64,000 nucleotides of DNA, from contig JAFSQI010000124.1 in NCBI GenBank assembly GCA_017446685.1, forward strand, positions 30,621 through 94,620, read 5' to 3'. The stretch is from Butyrivibrio sp. (lineage in GTDB: Bacteria; Bacillota; Clostridia; Lachnospirales; Lachnospiraceae). Below are positions 1 to 8,127 of the stretch, in pieces (positions within the stretch are counted from its first letter, which is position 1; each line of letters opens with the position of its first letter). The position numbers and the translations under genes were made by a program. The notes below the pieces were generated by a model. The model made no database searches. It was not told the DNA's origin and saw only the letters and a list, made by a program, of their open reading frames with translations.

Positions 1-1251
1 ATCAAGCACTACTTTTGATGTAACAGTAGTTTTTTCCTTGATACATGGCTGCATAAACTGGATGAGGTAAAAACTACATATAGCCTGGTATACGTTCTTT
101 TCCTGTCTGCTTAGTTTATCAACATCAACAGATATATTTGTAGGAATAATTGCAAAATGTGCTGTTATATAGGCATCATTAAAGCATCTGCTCTTTATCT
201 TCGGATCAAATGCAGTATCATCCAAACCAAGATTCTTTGCAGCAGCTTTTATTGTTTCCGGTGCTTCTGCAAAGTGTTCCGAAGAAAGATACTGACAATC
301 TGACCTGTTATAAGTAATGGCAGAATAGTTATCCCTGAGACTCTGTGTTATCTTCATAACATCATCAGGCTTATATCCCCACTTCCTACCGCAGTAAGTG
401 TTAAGTGTTGTAAGATTAAAAGGAAGTGGAGCACTCTCCTTTACCTTTTCTTTCTTAACCGTAAAATTCCTCTTACTTCCTTCAATACTCTTTCCGAGCC
501 TTTCAAGGAAAGATGGAGAAAGAAATTTTCCATCAGTAAGCTCATTAAGGTCTTTTACGGGTGAATAAGTCAGCATTGCGTTATGCCCGCCAACATCACA
601 CTGCGCATTAAGGATATAATAATAGGTCTTTTTATGACCCTCTATCGCAAGGTCACGCATTACAACAAGACCTAGAGTTGGTGTCTGTACCCTTCCGACA
701 GGGAGCTTTGCATCATATTTTTTGGAATAGAATCTTGTAAGGTTTATCCCAAACGTGATATCCGATACCTGTCTTGCATAGGCACTCCATCCGTCATTAA
801 CGCAGTCATTATTATCCTTCATGCGCCTCATGGCTTTTTTAAGGGCATCAACTGTGGTATTTGCAGTATCAAGCCTTTTGCAGCTGCCCTTATAATTAAA
901 AAAGCGGAGAACTTCATCGACAAGGAGCTGTCCTTCCTCATCAGTATCTCCGCAATTAACAACTTCATCAGCCTGTTTCAGAAGTTCTCCTATCTGTTTG
1001 ACCCTTGCACTGTTCTCAGAAGGCACCGCATTATGCCATGGTTCGAAATATATGGGAAGATCTGCAAGATTCCATGATTTATATTTCTCATCATAATCCT
1101 GTGGCTGTTTGAGCGTAAGTAAATGCCCTGAAAGCCATGTAACCGCATCAGGACCTTTATAGATAACCCCGTCCTTTATAATCTGTTGTCCATCAATGGC
1201 GGAGGCAATCGCCTCCGCCAGTACCTTCTTTTCAGCAAGAAATAGTCTCAT
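1..1251 (-). CDS. topB: DNA topoisomerase III, TopB (partial, N-terminal ~417 residues)
   Basis: Type IA topoisomerase that relaxes or decatenates single-stranded DNA; common on Firmicutes conjugative elements, where it probably handles transferred or replicating DNA. The N-terminal TOPRIM strand is visible (start MRLFLAEKKVLAEAIASA), then an E-G acidic motif (GDTDEEGQLLVDE) and GRVQTPTLGLVVMRD. The catalytic-tyrosine motif appears near residue 312 as ITYNRSDCQYLS, the counterpart of the usual SYPRTDS. The gene runs off the left edge, so the C-terminus is unseen. Its ATG overlaps the stop of the preceding gene by one base (TAATG), indicating translational coupling in the same operon. Confidence 0.93.
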   Translation of the reverse strand, partial: MRLFLAEKKVLAEAIASAIDGQQIIKDGVIYKGPDAVTWLSGHLLTLKQPQDYDEKYKSWNLADLPIYFEPWHNAVPSENSARVKQIGELLKQADEVVNCGDTDEEGQLLVDEVLRFFNYKGSCKRLDTANTTVDALKKAMRRMKDNNDCVNDGWSAYARQVSDITFGINLTRFYSKKYDAKLPVGRVQTPTLGLVVMRDLAIEGHKKTYYYILNAQCDVGGHNAMLTYSPVKDLNELTDGKFLSPSFLERLGKSIEGSKRNFTVKKEKVKESAPLPFNLTTLNTYCGRKWGYKPDDVMKITQSLRDNYSAITYNRSDCQYLSSEHFAEAPETIKAAAKNLGLDDTAFDPKIKSRCFNDAYITAHFAIIPTNISVDVDKLSRQEKNVYQAICSFYLIQFMQPCIKEKTTVTSKVVLD

Positions 1252-2324
1252 TATCTTCCTCCGTGATGCTGTCTGAAGTTCTGTGACTGGTCAATGTCAA
1301 ATGGCAGCTCTTCTGAAAGCGGGAACTCTGCCACCTTGTCATTGGTTCTTTCCTTTTCGATACCCTCATCAGCAAATACAACTCTTGAAAGCTCAGCATC
1401 AAACTTATAACACCTATCTGAAAGGTATTCCTCACTGCTGACAACTTCCCTGTTAACAGAACTGATCATGTCTTCCATTTCTTCATATGTCTGTCCCATC
1501 TGCGGAACAGCCAGGATCTCATGTACAGAAGATGGGATAATGAAGTAATCGCCTTGGCATTTTTCTGAAAGCTGCTCAAGCAGATTTTCATCCAGCATTG
1601 CAGAAGCACCAAAAAGCATATTTTCATTTGATATTACATACATATTTGGTGTCTGTGGCATTGCAAATCCCATTTCAAGGTCACTTGGGAAAGCATCACC
1701 CATCATTTTTCTAAGAACTTCCTGCATACTCTCAACCTTGTAATACTGGTTATTTGCAATGTTATCCATTGCAATCTTGTGGAGTATATCAGAGTTGACC
1801 ATTGTAACGCCATCAGCCATCCATGCATCCACCATGGTATTCTTTACAGTCACTGATCCCATACCTTCGCCAAATGTTCCAACTTCAAGGTAATAAACCT
1901 CAGCCATATCAAGATATTTTTTATGTGGCTTATCCTTAAGGAATTCCACATTCTTTTCATAATTGACAAGCTTTACCTTGATCTGTCCTGAAATCTTATG
2001 GAAATCCTGAATATCCGAAATATCCAGTCTCTGGTTTAAAGGCACTTCAAACTTAACCCTGGTTGCAGCAATATCCTTAAGGCAGTGGTCAAGTGTCTGA
2101 AGACCTTTCGAATAATCCTCATAAAACTTATTGAGGTAGATGTTGGGAACCATCTTGTTTCCCTGTCCGCCCATCTGGTACGTATCGATCATCAGACCAT
2201 CATATGTAACACCATTATTTTTTGTTACCCTCTCAATGCGTACATCGCAGTCCTTAAATTCTGGCGGAAGAAAGCCTTTTATCTCATTAAGGACAGTATC
2301 CTTAAACTCTTCATAAGTCATCAT
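1251..2324 (-). CDS. DUF5688-type hypothetical protein with basic HHGGR tail
   Basis: A 357-residue soluble protein of unknown function. It has the signature blocks of a family also found on the adjacent chromosome (gene at 49.6-50.5 kb): VTKNNG near the N-terminus, KLVNYEKN, MYVISNEN, IIPSSVHE and a C-terminal VNREVVSSEEYLSDRCYKF. I assign it to the DUF5688 family from memory of this pattern. It ends in SQNFRQHHGGR, a tail shared by several other proteins of this element. Start is one of two adjacent ATGs behind GGAGGAAAGGACAA; the first overlaps the stop of the 44-residue gene upstream (ATGA). The family role is unknown; presence as ICE cargo suggests a recipient-side function, which is inference. 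Confidence 0.85.
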   Translation of the reverse strand: MMTYEEFKDTVLNEIKGFLPPEFKDCDVRIERVTKNNGVTYDGLMIDTYQMGGQGNKMVPNIYLNKFYEDYSKGLQTLDHCLKDIAATRVKFEVPLNQRLDISDIQDFHKISGQIKVKLVNYEKNVEFLKDKPHKKYLDMAEVYYLEVGTFGEGMGSVTVKNTMVDAWMADGVTMVNSDILHKIAMDNIANNQYYKVESMQEVLRKMMGDAFPSDLEMGFAMPQTPNMYVISNENMLFGASAMLDENLLEQLSEKCQGDYFIIPSSVHEILAVPQMGQTYEEMEDMISSVNREVVSSEEYLSDRCYKFDAELSRVVFADEGIEKERTNDKVAEFPLSEELPFDIDQSQNFRQHHGGR

Positions 2325-2455
2325 TTGTCCTTTCCTCCTTCTCCGTTATCCTTTGCTTTAACAGAATACTTTTTTGAAAGTTCCTCGGCATAAGCCTTAA
2401 GCCTGTCCTTTCCTTCAGCATTTTTATCAACATCATACGTAATAGCGTTAATCAT
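2321..2455 (-). CDS. Small acidic/basic protein, 44 aa, hypothetical
   Basis: A 44-codon gene (starts MINAITYDVDKNAEG) with a good ribosome binding site GAGAGG 8 nt before the ATG. Its TGA overlaps the ATG of the DUF5688-type gene (ATGA), so the two are translationally coupled. The peptide is charged, with no membrane segment, and a helical middle (RLKAYAEELSKKYSV). No function is recognised. Support is the RBS, the tight overlap and co-direction with neighbours. Confidence 0.6.
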   Translation of the reverse strand: MINAITYDVDKNAEGKDRLKAYAEELSKKYSVKAKDNGEGGKDK

Positions 2456-2473
2456 AATATCAAACCTCTCTTT

Positions 2474-3175
2474 TTATCTGAAATGTCTGTTTACAGCATG
2501 AAACTCCGGTTCAGCACCAAGGGACAGCTCCTCGCCCTCCGAATTTGTAAGTGTTCTGCTTGCCCTGTCATAATGAAGTATCTTATCGGAAAGAACAGTC
2601 TCACCACGTTCTTTCATGGATTCACAAAGTTCAGCATAATCACTCTGCATTTCATCAAATGCTTCGGAGCCGTTAAATTCAACACAGTATGCAGCATTTC
2701 CATCAACAGGAAATACTATCAGATCCTTATCTTTCATAGACGCAAGATTATCAATGATATCAGGATCATAGAAAACAGCTGCCATACCGCCATCATGTAC
2801 AGAATTTGTTATTGCATACACTTCCGGTACTGCAATATTGTCAAAAAGCTTAAAATCTTCGCTGTTAGCCCTTCCACTTTCCTTGAGAACATCAATAATC
2901 CGCCCTGGGAATATGTTCTTTGCATTTTCCATTGCTTTTTCCTGAAAGTCCTCAACGCTCATCTGAAGTTCAAGTACCATATCATTGGTAACAAGTACAG
3001 ACGGACCACTGAAGAATGATGATTTCTGTTCACCAAGAAGCAGCCTTGGTATAAGAGCCATGTCCCCCTTCACTACGGAAGGGGACTTCTCTACCATTTC
3101 TTCAAAATCAGAAGCATTAACTATGTTCATGTAAACCCTTGATAAAAACTCATCTTTTTCAAACTGTAAACTCAT
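2474..3175 (-). CDS. DUF5688-related hypothetical protein, 233 aa
   Basis: Soluble protein that resembles the C-terminal two thirds of the DUF5688-type protein just downstream: a VPEVYAITNSVHDGGMAAVFYDP block aligns with the MYVISNEN...FGASAML block, DLIVFPVDGN with FIIPSSVHE, and ERGETVLSDKILHYD with SSEEYLSDRCYKF. It lacks the N-terminal VTKNNG region, so it may be a shortened paralogue. It ends EFHAVNRHFR, another version of the basic C-terminal tail seen on several ICE proteins. Starts 4 nt after the stop of the 46-aa gene. Function unknown. Confidence 0.8.
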   Translation of the reverse strand: MSLQFEKDEFLSRVYMNIVNASDFEEMVEKSPSVVKGDMALIPRLLLGEQKSSFFSGPSVLVTNDMVLELQMSVEDFQEKAMENAKNIFPGRIIDVLKESGRANSEDFKLFDNIAVPEVYAITNSVHDGGMAAVFYDPDIIDNLASMKDKDLIVFPVDGNAAYCVEFNGSEAFDEMQSDYAELCESMKERGETVLSDKILHYDRASRTLTNSEGEELSLGAEPEFHAVNRHFR

Positions 3176-3178
3176 TTC

Positions 3179-3319
3179 TTATCTCCCGTGATGTCTTACA
3201 ACATCCTGTTCGTTTTCCTGTTCAGCACTGTTATCAGCACTTACCTCATTATTTTTTTTTTCGTATATGGCTTCAGACTCAGCAAACTTATCAGCAACAT
3301 CCCTTGCAGAAAGTTCCAT
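3179..3319 (-). CDS. Small protein, 46 aa, ending RHHGR
   Basis: Short gene starting MELSARDVADKFAESEA, with RBS GAGG 8 nt upstream of the ATG and a TAATG overlap with the stop of the gene upstream. The body is acidic and probably helical; the last seven residues are VVRHHGR, nearly the same as the tail of the DUF5688-type protein (RQHHGGR). Because almost half of this tiny protein is linker plus tail, it is the clearest case for the tail being a functional module. A run of ten A residues inside the gene is a potential slippage site. Function unknown. Confidence 0.65.
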   Translation of the reverse strand: MELSARDVADKFAESEAIYEKKNNEVSADNSAEQENEQDVVRHHGR

Positions 3320-4281
3320 TACTTCATCCTCATATTTACTCCATGTTTAGCCTGGAATACAAAATCATTTGAATCCGGAAGGGAAAGATATGTCTTGATT
3401 GTTCCATACCCGTTATCTTCCTTCTTGATCTGCCATGCCGGAACTACGATCTGGTAAAATACTGCTTCTTTTTCTTCCTTATTCTGTGTATCTGAATATA
3501 CAGGTACGGAAACACTGTAAAGGTCATTTCCATCCTTAGAGTGGAAGGATCTTAAGAGCTTTTCTGAAACAGCTATCTTAAGTTTTTCCGGTACATTCTT
3601 TGCAGCTTCTACAGCTTCTTTTAGCTGTGAACTGCTGATCTGTTTCTCAACATTCTCATAAACACCTTCAGCAACCTTCACTGATCTCTTAAGAGTGACA
3701 AGATAGTCTGCATCAGGGTTATCCTTCTGCTTAACAGGGAATGAAAAATGTCCCATCTTCTTTTCATCAACCTTGAAATGTTCAGACGCAACTATGAACT
3801 CATAATAGTTTGCACCGCCTTCCTGTTCCTTAACAGGAAGAGAAACGGATACATACTCTACTCCGTTCTTTGCATTGAATTTTCTGGTCCAGTCTTCAGG
3901 AACACTCATCTTTGTATACATGGAATTCTGTTCCTGTCTCTTTGCCTTGTAAGCCTCGCTGTTGGCTTTATACATCTCATAGAGATCTTCTATCTTAACT
4001 GTCTTTTCAGTATTCCTGTATTTTTCTTCCTTCGGAGCAGAATCTGGAACACCTTCAACACGTTCCGAATACCTTAATGTAATCTCTGTACCAACAGGAC
4101 GCATGAAATATACCCTGTTGGGATCTTCTTCATTTTGTTTGAGGGATTCCTTTGGATAAAAGAACACCGAAGAATCCGGCGCAAGAACTCTTAAATAATC
4201 CTTACCATTTTTTTCATTATGGTGTGGATGGTCAAAATCGACCTGTTTTTTGCTTAGATCAATCGTTACATATTCTGCCAT
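3319..4281 (-). CDS. Hypothetical protein with internally repeated beta-rich domain, 320 aa
   Basis: Soluble protein without signal peptide or membrane segment. Three similar stretches can be seen (KNGKDYLRVLAPDS; KNGVEYVSVSLPVKEQ; KDGNDLYSVSVPVYSD), each followed by a Y/F-rich strand and a W or F motif, suggesting a triplicated small beta domain. ATG at this position is preferred over two upstream in-frame ATGs because GGAGG lies 8 nt away. First gene after an intergenic gap, so it may begin the operon that runs through the DUF5688 genes to topB. Function unknown. Confidence 0.75.
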   Translation of the reverse strand: MAEYVTIDLSKKQVDFDHPHHNEKNGKDYLRVLAPDSSVFFYPKESLKQNEEDPNRVYFMRPVGTEITLRYSERVEGVPDSAPKEEKYRNTEKTVKIEDLYEMYKANSEAYKAKRQEQNSMYTKMSVPEDWTRKFNAKNGVEYVSVSLPVKEQEGGANYYEFIVASEHFKVDEKKMGHFSFPVKQKDNPDADYLVTLKRSVKVAEGVYENVEKQISSSQLKEAVEAAKNVPEKLKIAVSEKLLRSFHSKDGNDLYSVSVPVYSDTQNKEEKEAVFYQIVVPAWQIKKEDNGYGTIKTYLSLPDSNDFVFQAKHGVNMRMK

Positions 4282-4355
4282 TGCCATGACCTCCAATACA
4301 ATAAGCTATAGGTTAACTAACTACACTACTACAATAAAGGTCACGGCAAGGATAG

Positions 4356-4380
4356 AAAATGTACAAAATACAAACATTTT
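4356..4380 (-). terminator. Possible weak terminator after ssb
   Basis: A 7-bp inverted repeat (AAAATGT / ACATTTT) with an 11-nt loop lies downstream of the ssb stop, followed by TTTTC on the minus strand. The stem has a single GC pair, so termination would be weak. Confidence 0.3.
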
Positions 4381-4414
4381 TTAAGTTTTTCCTCATTTTT
4401 GACAACAAAAACAA

Positions 4415-4900
4415 TCAGTCAAAAACAAGATTTGAAGCAGCAATATCAAAGTAATCGTTCTCATTAAGGCAGACAAAACCCTTCTGCTGTGCTTCTTCAT
4501 ACATATCATCCATGAGTTTTATCTCGGATGATACGGGTTGTTCAAGATCCTTTGGCTCAGTATTCCTAACAAAAGGAAGAGTGACATTATCACCAAACTC
4601 CATCTGTTCAACAAGAAGTACATCAGAAAGATGCCTTGTCCCGTTCTCATCCTTGAATACATGGTTTACAAACTTTCCAACAGCAGTAACCTTGATACCT
4701 TTACTAAATCTCTCACTGATAGTCTTTGCTGCTGAATCAAAGGCTACACACTGGAAAAAATCATATTTTATCCCATCAAAACTATTTCTTGTAGAACACA
4801 ACACAAATTTACATATATATGCCTGTTTATCAGTATCAAGCGGAAGAAGTTTTACTTCCGGCACAGTTACGATCTTTCCGCAATACATTCCAAAATTCAT
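4415..4900 (-). CDS. ssb: Single-stranded DNA-binding protein (OB fold)
   Basis: A 161-residue SSB-like protein. The N-terminal OB fold is evident: G-K-I-V-T-V-PEV strand, KFVLCSTRN, YDFFQCVAFDSAAKTI and the typical GIKVTAVGKFVNHVFKDENG block followed by LLVEQMEF. The C-terminal acidic DDIPF-type tip of housekeeping SSBs is not present; it ends SNLVFD. Probably coats the transferred strand in the recipient together with the TOPRIM primase-like protein and TopB of this element. RBS GAGGTAAAT precedes the ATG. Confidence 0.85.
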   Translation of the reverse strand: MNFGMYCGKIVTVPEVKLLPLDTDKQAYICKFVLCSTRNSFDGIKYDFFQCVAFDSAAKTISERFSKGIKVTAVGKFVNHVFKDENGTRHLSDVLLVEQMEFGDNVTLPFVRNTEPKDLEQPVSSEIKLMDDMYEEAQQKGFVCLNENDYFDIAASNLVFD

Positions 4901-4921
4901 ATTTACCTCTTTCTCTATGCA

Positions 4922-5635
4922 TCATCCATACAAGATCTCGATATATTCACGAATATTATCCGGATCCATGTTCTTATTGAACATCCTAGTTAACAAACTA
5001 ACGTCAATATCTGGAATATACTCAGTAATCTCCATCATTGCTTTTATCTGTTCATTTGTATATCCCTGGTTATAAAGGTTAAGGAACACATCCTGGCTCA
5101 TCGTAAACTCTTTTTCCTGTTCCTCGCCCTGTTTTTCCCTGTCCCTTGACCATATCTTTTTTATCTTATTTGTATCTTCTTTTGGCTCTTTCTTCTTATC
5201 TTCAGCAAATACATCATCTTCATAATAATCCTCGGAATTATCATCAAGGGAGATTTCTTCAGAAGTAACCTCTTCAGCTATTTCTTTCCTTGAATCAGCC
5301 TTCTCACGATTTTCTTCTTTTATCCGTGTCATTTCAGAAACATCAACAAGATCCACATCCACCTGTGAAGCAACTGAATATTTTAGAAGAAATACAAATC
5401 CGAAAATGACCTCGGATATGATAAATCCGACAATCATTCCTATAAGGGAATAATCATTAAAATATCCCCTTAACGGATTTGCAAGCACTTCAAGAAACCT
5501 TGTCCCATATCCCAATTCAGAACCTTCAGTTTTCGGTATGGCTCCGCATATGAGATACCCTATGAAGATGGATAAAAAAGTAATGATCACCCAGAAAATA
5601 ATAAGGGCTATTTTGTTGGTGTTTCCTTTTTTCAT
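4922..5635 (-). CDS. Membrane protein with two N-terminal TM helices and acidic cytosolic region
   Basis: Residues ~8-30 and ~62-88 are hydrophobic helices separated by an extracellular loop (ending NPLRGYFNDYS), then an acidic linker rich in D/E/K and a helical C-terminal domain of ~60 residues (NQGYTNEQIKAMMEITEYIPD). The layout of the two TM helices and the loop recalls the membrane domain of VirD4-type coupling proteins, but there is no ATPase domain. It sits in the operon with the paired coiled-coil proteins. A role at the conjugation membrane complex is inference. Confidence 0.7.
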   Translation of the reverse strand: MKKGNTNKIALIIFWVIITFLSIFIGYLICGAIPKTEGSELGYGTRFLEVLANPLRGYFNDYSLIGMIVGFIISEVIFGFVFLLKYSVASQVDVDLVDVSEMTRIKEENREKADSRKEIAEEVTSEEISLDDNSEDYYEDDVFAEDKKKEPKEDTNKIKKIWSRDREKQGEEQEKEFTMSQDVFLNLYNQGYTNEQIKAMMEITEYIPDIDVSLLTRMFNKNMDPDNIREYIEILYG

Positions 5636-5645
5636 AATGACTCCT

Positions 5646-7094
5646 TTATTCTGTCAGTGCATTCAGGCCATGTTCATTAAAGAAATCCCGGATATCGTCT
5701 TCTGATGGATCACGGCTTATCAGTCTGTACAATTCAAAACATGGTACTGTTTCATTAAGGTTGCTCTTAATGAGCTGCATTTTATCCTTGGAAAATGCCA
5801 TATCCATCATCTTGATGAATATGCGATTTTCCTGTTCCTGACGGGGACGTTTGTTGAAATATTTTTCGCTGTGCTTTAGCAAGAAATCCATGAAGAAATT
5901 AGATTTCTGCCTGAAATTCTCACTGTTATCAACAACTTCCCTCACATCTTCATATCCGTAATCAGTTTCTTCCAGTTGGTCTACATGTGCATCATCTTCA
6001 AAACTTCCTTCCAGATCATCAAAGAATGTACCTTCTGAATCATCCATATCACCAACTACTTCAACCTCATCAAGTCTTGCCATATCCTTTTCGGAAACAG
6101 TATTTGATGCATCACCTTCCGATTTATCACCAGATTCATCAAGTTCCTTTGATGCAAGGTTTAAAAGCTGCTGATGATACTGTTCGGCAAGAACAGCATT
6201 ATGCTCATTCTCAGAACGGAGCTTTTCGTTTGTTTCATTGAGCTGGTCAATGTGTACTCTCTGCTCATCAAGAGAAGCATTTGCTTCTGAAAGCTCATCA
6301 CTTACACTGATTATCTTCCCTTCAAGTGCACGTATTCTGTTAACATACTTCTCAAGTGTATCCCTTGTTGTATTGAGAATCTTGTCATTTTCTTTTTTGT
6401 AGTTTATTATTTTTTCCCTATCGGAACGATACATAAGAATTTCTTTTTTTATCTCAAGAACTGTTTTATTGGCAGCTTCTATCTGGTCAAAGAAATCCGC
6501 ATTTCTTTCAGCAAGCCTGTCTTTTTCTGCTTCAAGGTCAATAATTTTTTGTTTTTGGGCTGCAATTGTACCATTTAACTGATCAATAATCTGTTCATAC
6601 TTTTCAATCTCATATCTTGCTGAAACATTTGCTGCTCCGTCATCGCTGCCACTGCCATTAACCTGTAAGAAAATATCAATATTTTTCTTCATTTCGCTTG
6701 CAGTTTCATTAGCTTCAAACATGACAAGCGTATCCTTAATGGAAATATTCTTACGGAATGCGCCCATTATGACTTCGCAAAACTCATCCTTATCTGTTTT
6801 TTCTTCAAAAACAGTAAGGAACATATTAAACCACCCAAGAGGCGCATTTCTGTCATAAAGTTCCTTGCAGTACTGAACCGCATTTTCATTTATCACCTGT
6901 AGAAAATCAGAATGATACAAAAATTCATATAGATCCCTTCGGATACTGTCCTTTTCAAGAATATAATCTATAAAAGGATTGGTCTTTACAGATTCATCAT
7001 CCTGTATGGAAGTAGGAACTATAAGATGAAGCTTTTCCATGTTTTCTGTAAATCCCCTGTCCCTTGACATGGAGATTATTATAGTTTCGTTCAT
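5646..7094 (-). CDS. Coiled-coil protein, 482 aa, paralogue of the adjacent 311-aa protein
   Basis: N-terminal helical domain (~residues 1-150) followed by a long coiled coil (~160-310), an acidic linker and a C-terminal helical domain. The N-terminal domain matches that of the gene immediately upstream: IRRDLYEFL versus IRRDVLEYL, MGAFRKNISI versus NGAIQENISF, and NGSGSDD versus HGTGADEE at the domain end. No signal peptide. RBS GGGAGTAGTAT. Likely a structural or scaffolding component of the conjugative machinery; function not known. Confidence 0.75.
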   Translation of the reverse strand: MNETIIISMSRDRGFTENMEKLHLIVPTSIQDDESVKTNPFIDYILEKDSIRRDLYEFLYHSDFLQVINENAVQYCKELYDRNAPLGWFNMFLTVFEEKTDKDEFCEVIMGAFRKNISIKDTLVMFEANETASEMKKNIDIFLQVNGSGSDDGAANVSARYEIEKYEQIIDQLNGTIAAQKQKIIDLEAEKDRLAERNADFFDQIEAANKTVLEIKKEILMYRSDREKIINYKKENDKILNTTRDTLEKYVNRIRALEGKIISVSDELSEANASLDEQRVHIDQLNETNEKLRSENEHNAVLAEQYHQQLLNLASKELDESGDKSEGDASNTVSEKDMARLDEVEVVGDMDDSEGTFFDDLEGSFEDDAHVDQLEETDYGYEDVREVVDNSENFRQKSNFFMDFLLKHSEKYFNKRPRQEQENRIFIKMMDMAFSKDKMQLIKSNLNETVPCFELYRLISRDPSEDDIRDFFNEHGLNALTE

Positions 7095-7109
7095 ATACTA
7101 CTCCCTTCA

Positions 7110-8045
7110 TCAGACACTCTCAGGAAAACTCATAGCAATAAGCCCATCTTCCTGTTTTGTAAGTGTCTGCAGTTCAGACAACTTTTTATCAATCTCCTGT
7201 CTTCTTATCTCACTCTTTTCAGCTGCACGAAGCTTTGTATTAAGAACATCAATCTCATTTTGAAGCGTAGCAATCTTTTCCTGTTGCCCGGAAAGCAGTC
7301 TTCTTTCAATCTCATAAAGAGCCTTAAGTCTCTCTATCTCTATCTTGTCATTTTCCCAGTCACGGACAACATCATTCATAAATACGGAAAGGTCACGTAC
7401 ATAGCCCTGTAATCCGTTGACGTAATCATTAAATTTATTCTGGATTGACTGTATATTCTCTTCTCGTTCTCTTCCGGCTGTAATAACCTGAATAAGATTA
7501 TCGAATACATGAACCGGTGAATTCCCCTTGACGTCTTCAGTAGTATTTTCACTCACATCACTCTCATGATAATCGGCAACCTCATTTTTCTCTTTATCCG
7601 TATCATCAACAGCATCTATTATTTTCTCTTCATCCGCACCAGTGCCGTGAATTCTGCTGAAAATGCCATAAACATCAGTCGCATCTTCATCAAACAGTGC
7701 CTCAAATCTTTCAAATGAAATATTCTCCTGTATAGCACCGTTTATGATGATCATAAGATCACCAACACCAATCTTGTTAATATTCTTATGATAGTTATTT
7801 AGAAAACCATACCATTCCGGCGATATCTCAGGATCCTCCATAAGAGTAGAGAAATTAAAAAGATACTCATCACCGCAGTCAATATCTGCTGCATTTTCTG
7901 AAAGATATTCCAAAACATCACGTCTTATGGAAACTCCGGTACGGAGCTTGCGCATAATCGATTCATGCAGAGCATCATTATCCTCACTTACCCTGTCAAG
8001 AAGTACCTTTATTTCATCATCATTTATCATCTTTTCTGTAACCAT
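7110..8045 (-). CDS. Coiled-coil protein, 311 aa, paralogue of the 482-aa neighbour
   Basis: Helical N-terminal domain related to the downstream protein (shared IRRD, N-G-A-I-x-x-N-I-S and GTGAD blocks), then a coiled coil from ~residue 215 to the end (heptads through RLKALYEIERRLLSGQQEKIATL). It lacks the acidic and C-terminal domains of its paralogue. AGGAGGCGATT precedes the ATG, and a copy of the element-wide palindrome lies about 33 bp upstream of the start. Function unknown. Confidence 0.72.
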   Translation of the reverse strand: MVTEKMINDDEIKVLLDRVSEDNDALHESIMRKLRTGVSIRRDVLEYLSENAADIDCGDEYLFNFSTLMEDPEISPEWYGFLNNYHKNINKIGVGDLMIIINGAIQENISFERFEALFDEDATDVYGIFSRIHGTGADEEKIIDAVDDTDKEKNEVADYHESDVSENTTEDVKGNSPVHVFDNLIQVITAGREREENIQSIQNKFNDYVNGLQGYVRDLSVFMNDVVRDWENDKIEIERLKALYEIERRLLSGQQEKIATLQNEIDVLNTKLRAAEKSEIRRQEIDKKLSELQTLTKQEDGLIAMSFPESV

Positions 8046-8078
8046 AATCGCCTCCTGGTCTATCTTTTTTTACATATC

Positions 8079-8102
8079 ACTTCGTCTCATTGTGAGACAA
8101 GG
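8079..8102. repeat. ICE palindromic repeat, copy 1
   Basis: Arms CTTCGTCTCA and TGAGACAAGG around a TTG spacer. Near-palindrome (one mismatch, one wobble) in the 82-bp gap upstream of the 311-aa coiled-coil gene. Same family as the copies near 26.1, 26.4, 28.2 and 29.3 kb. Confidence 0.75.
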
Positions 8103-8127
8103 CTTCTAACGGAATTAAAGAAAATCC

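Noticed and set aside
3062-3087. GTCCCC...GGGGAC inverted repeat inside the 233-aa DUF5688-related gene
   Set aside because: Lies within a well-supported reading frame (encodes VEKSPSVVKGDM) and has no other copy; most likely chance.
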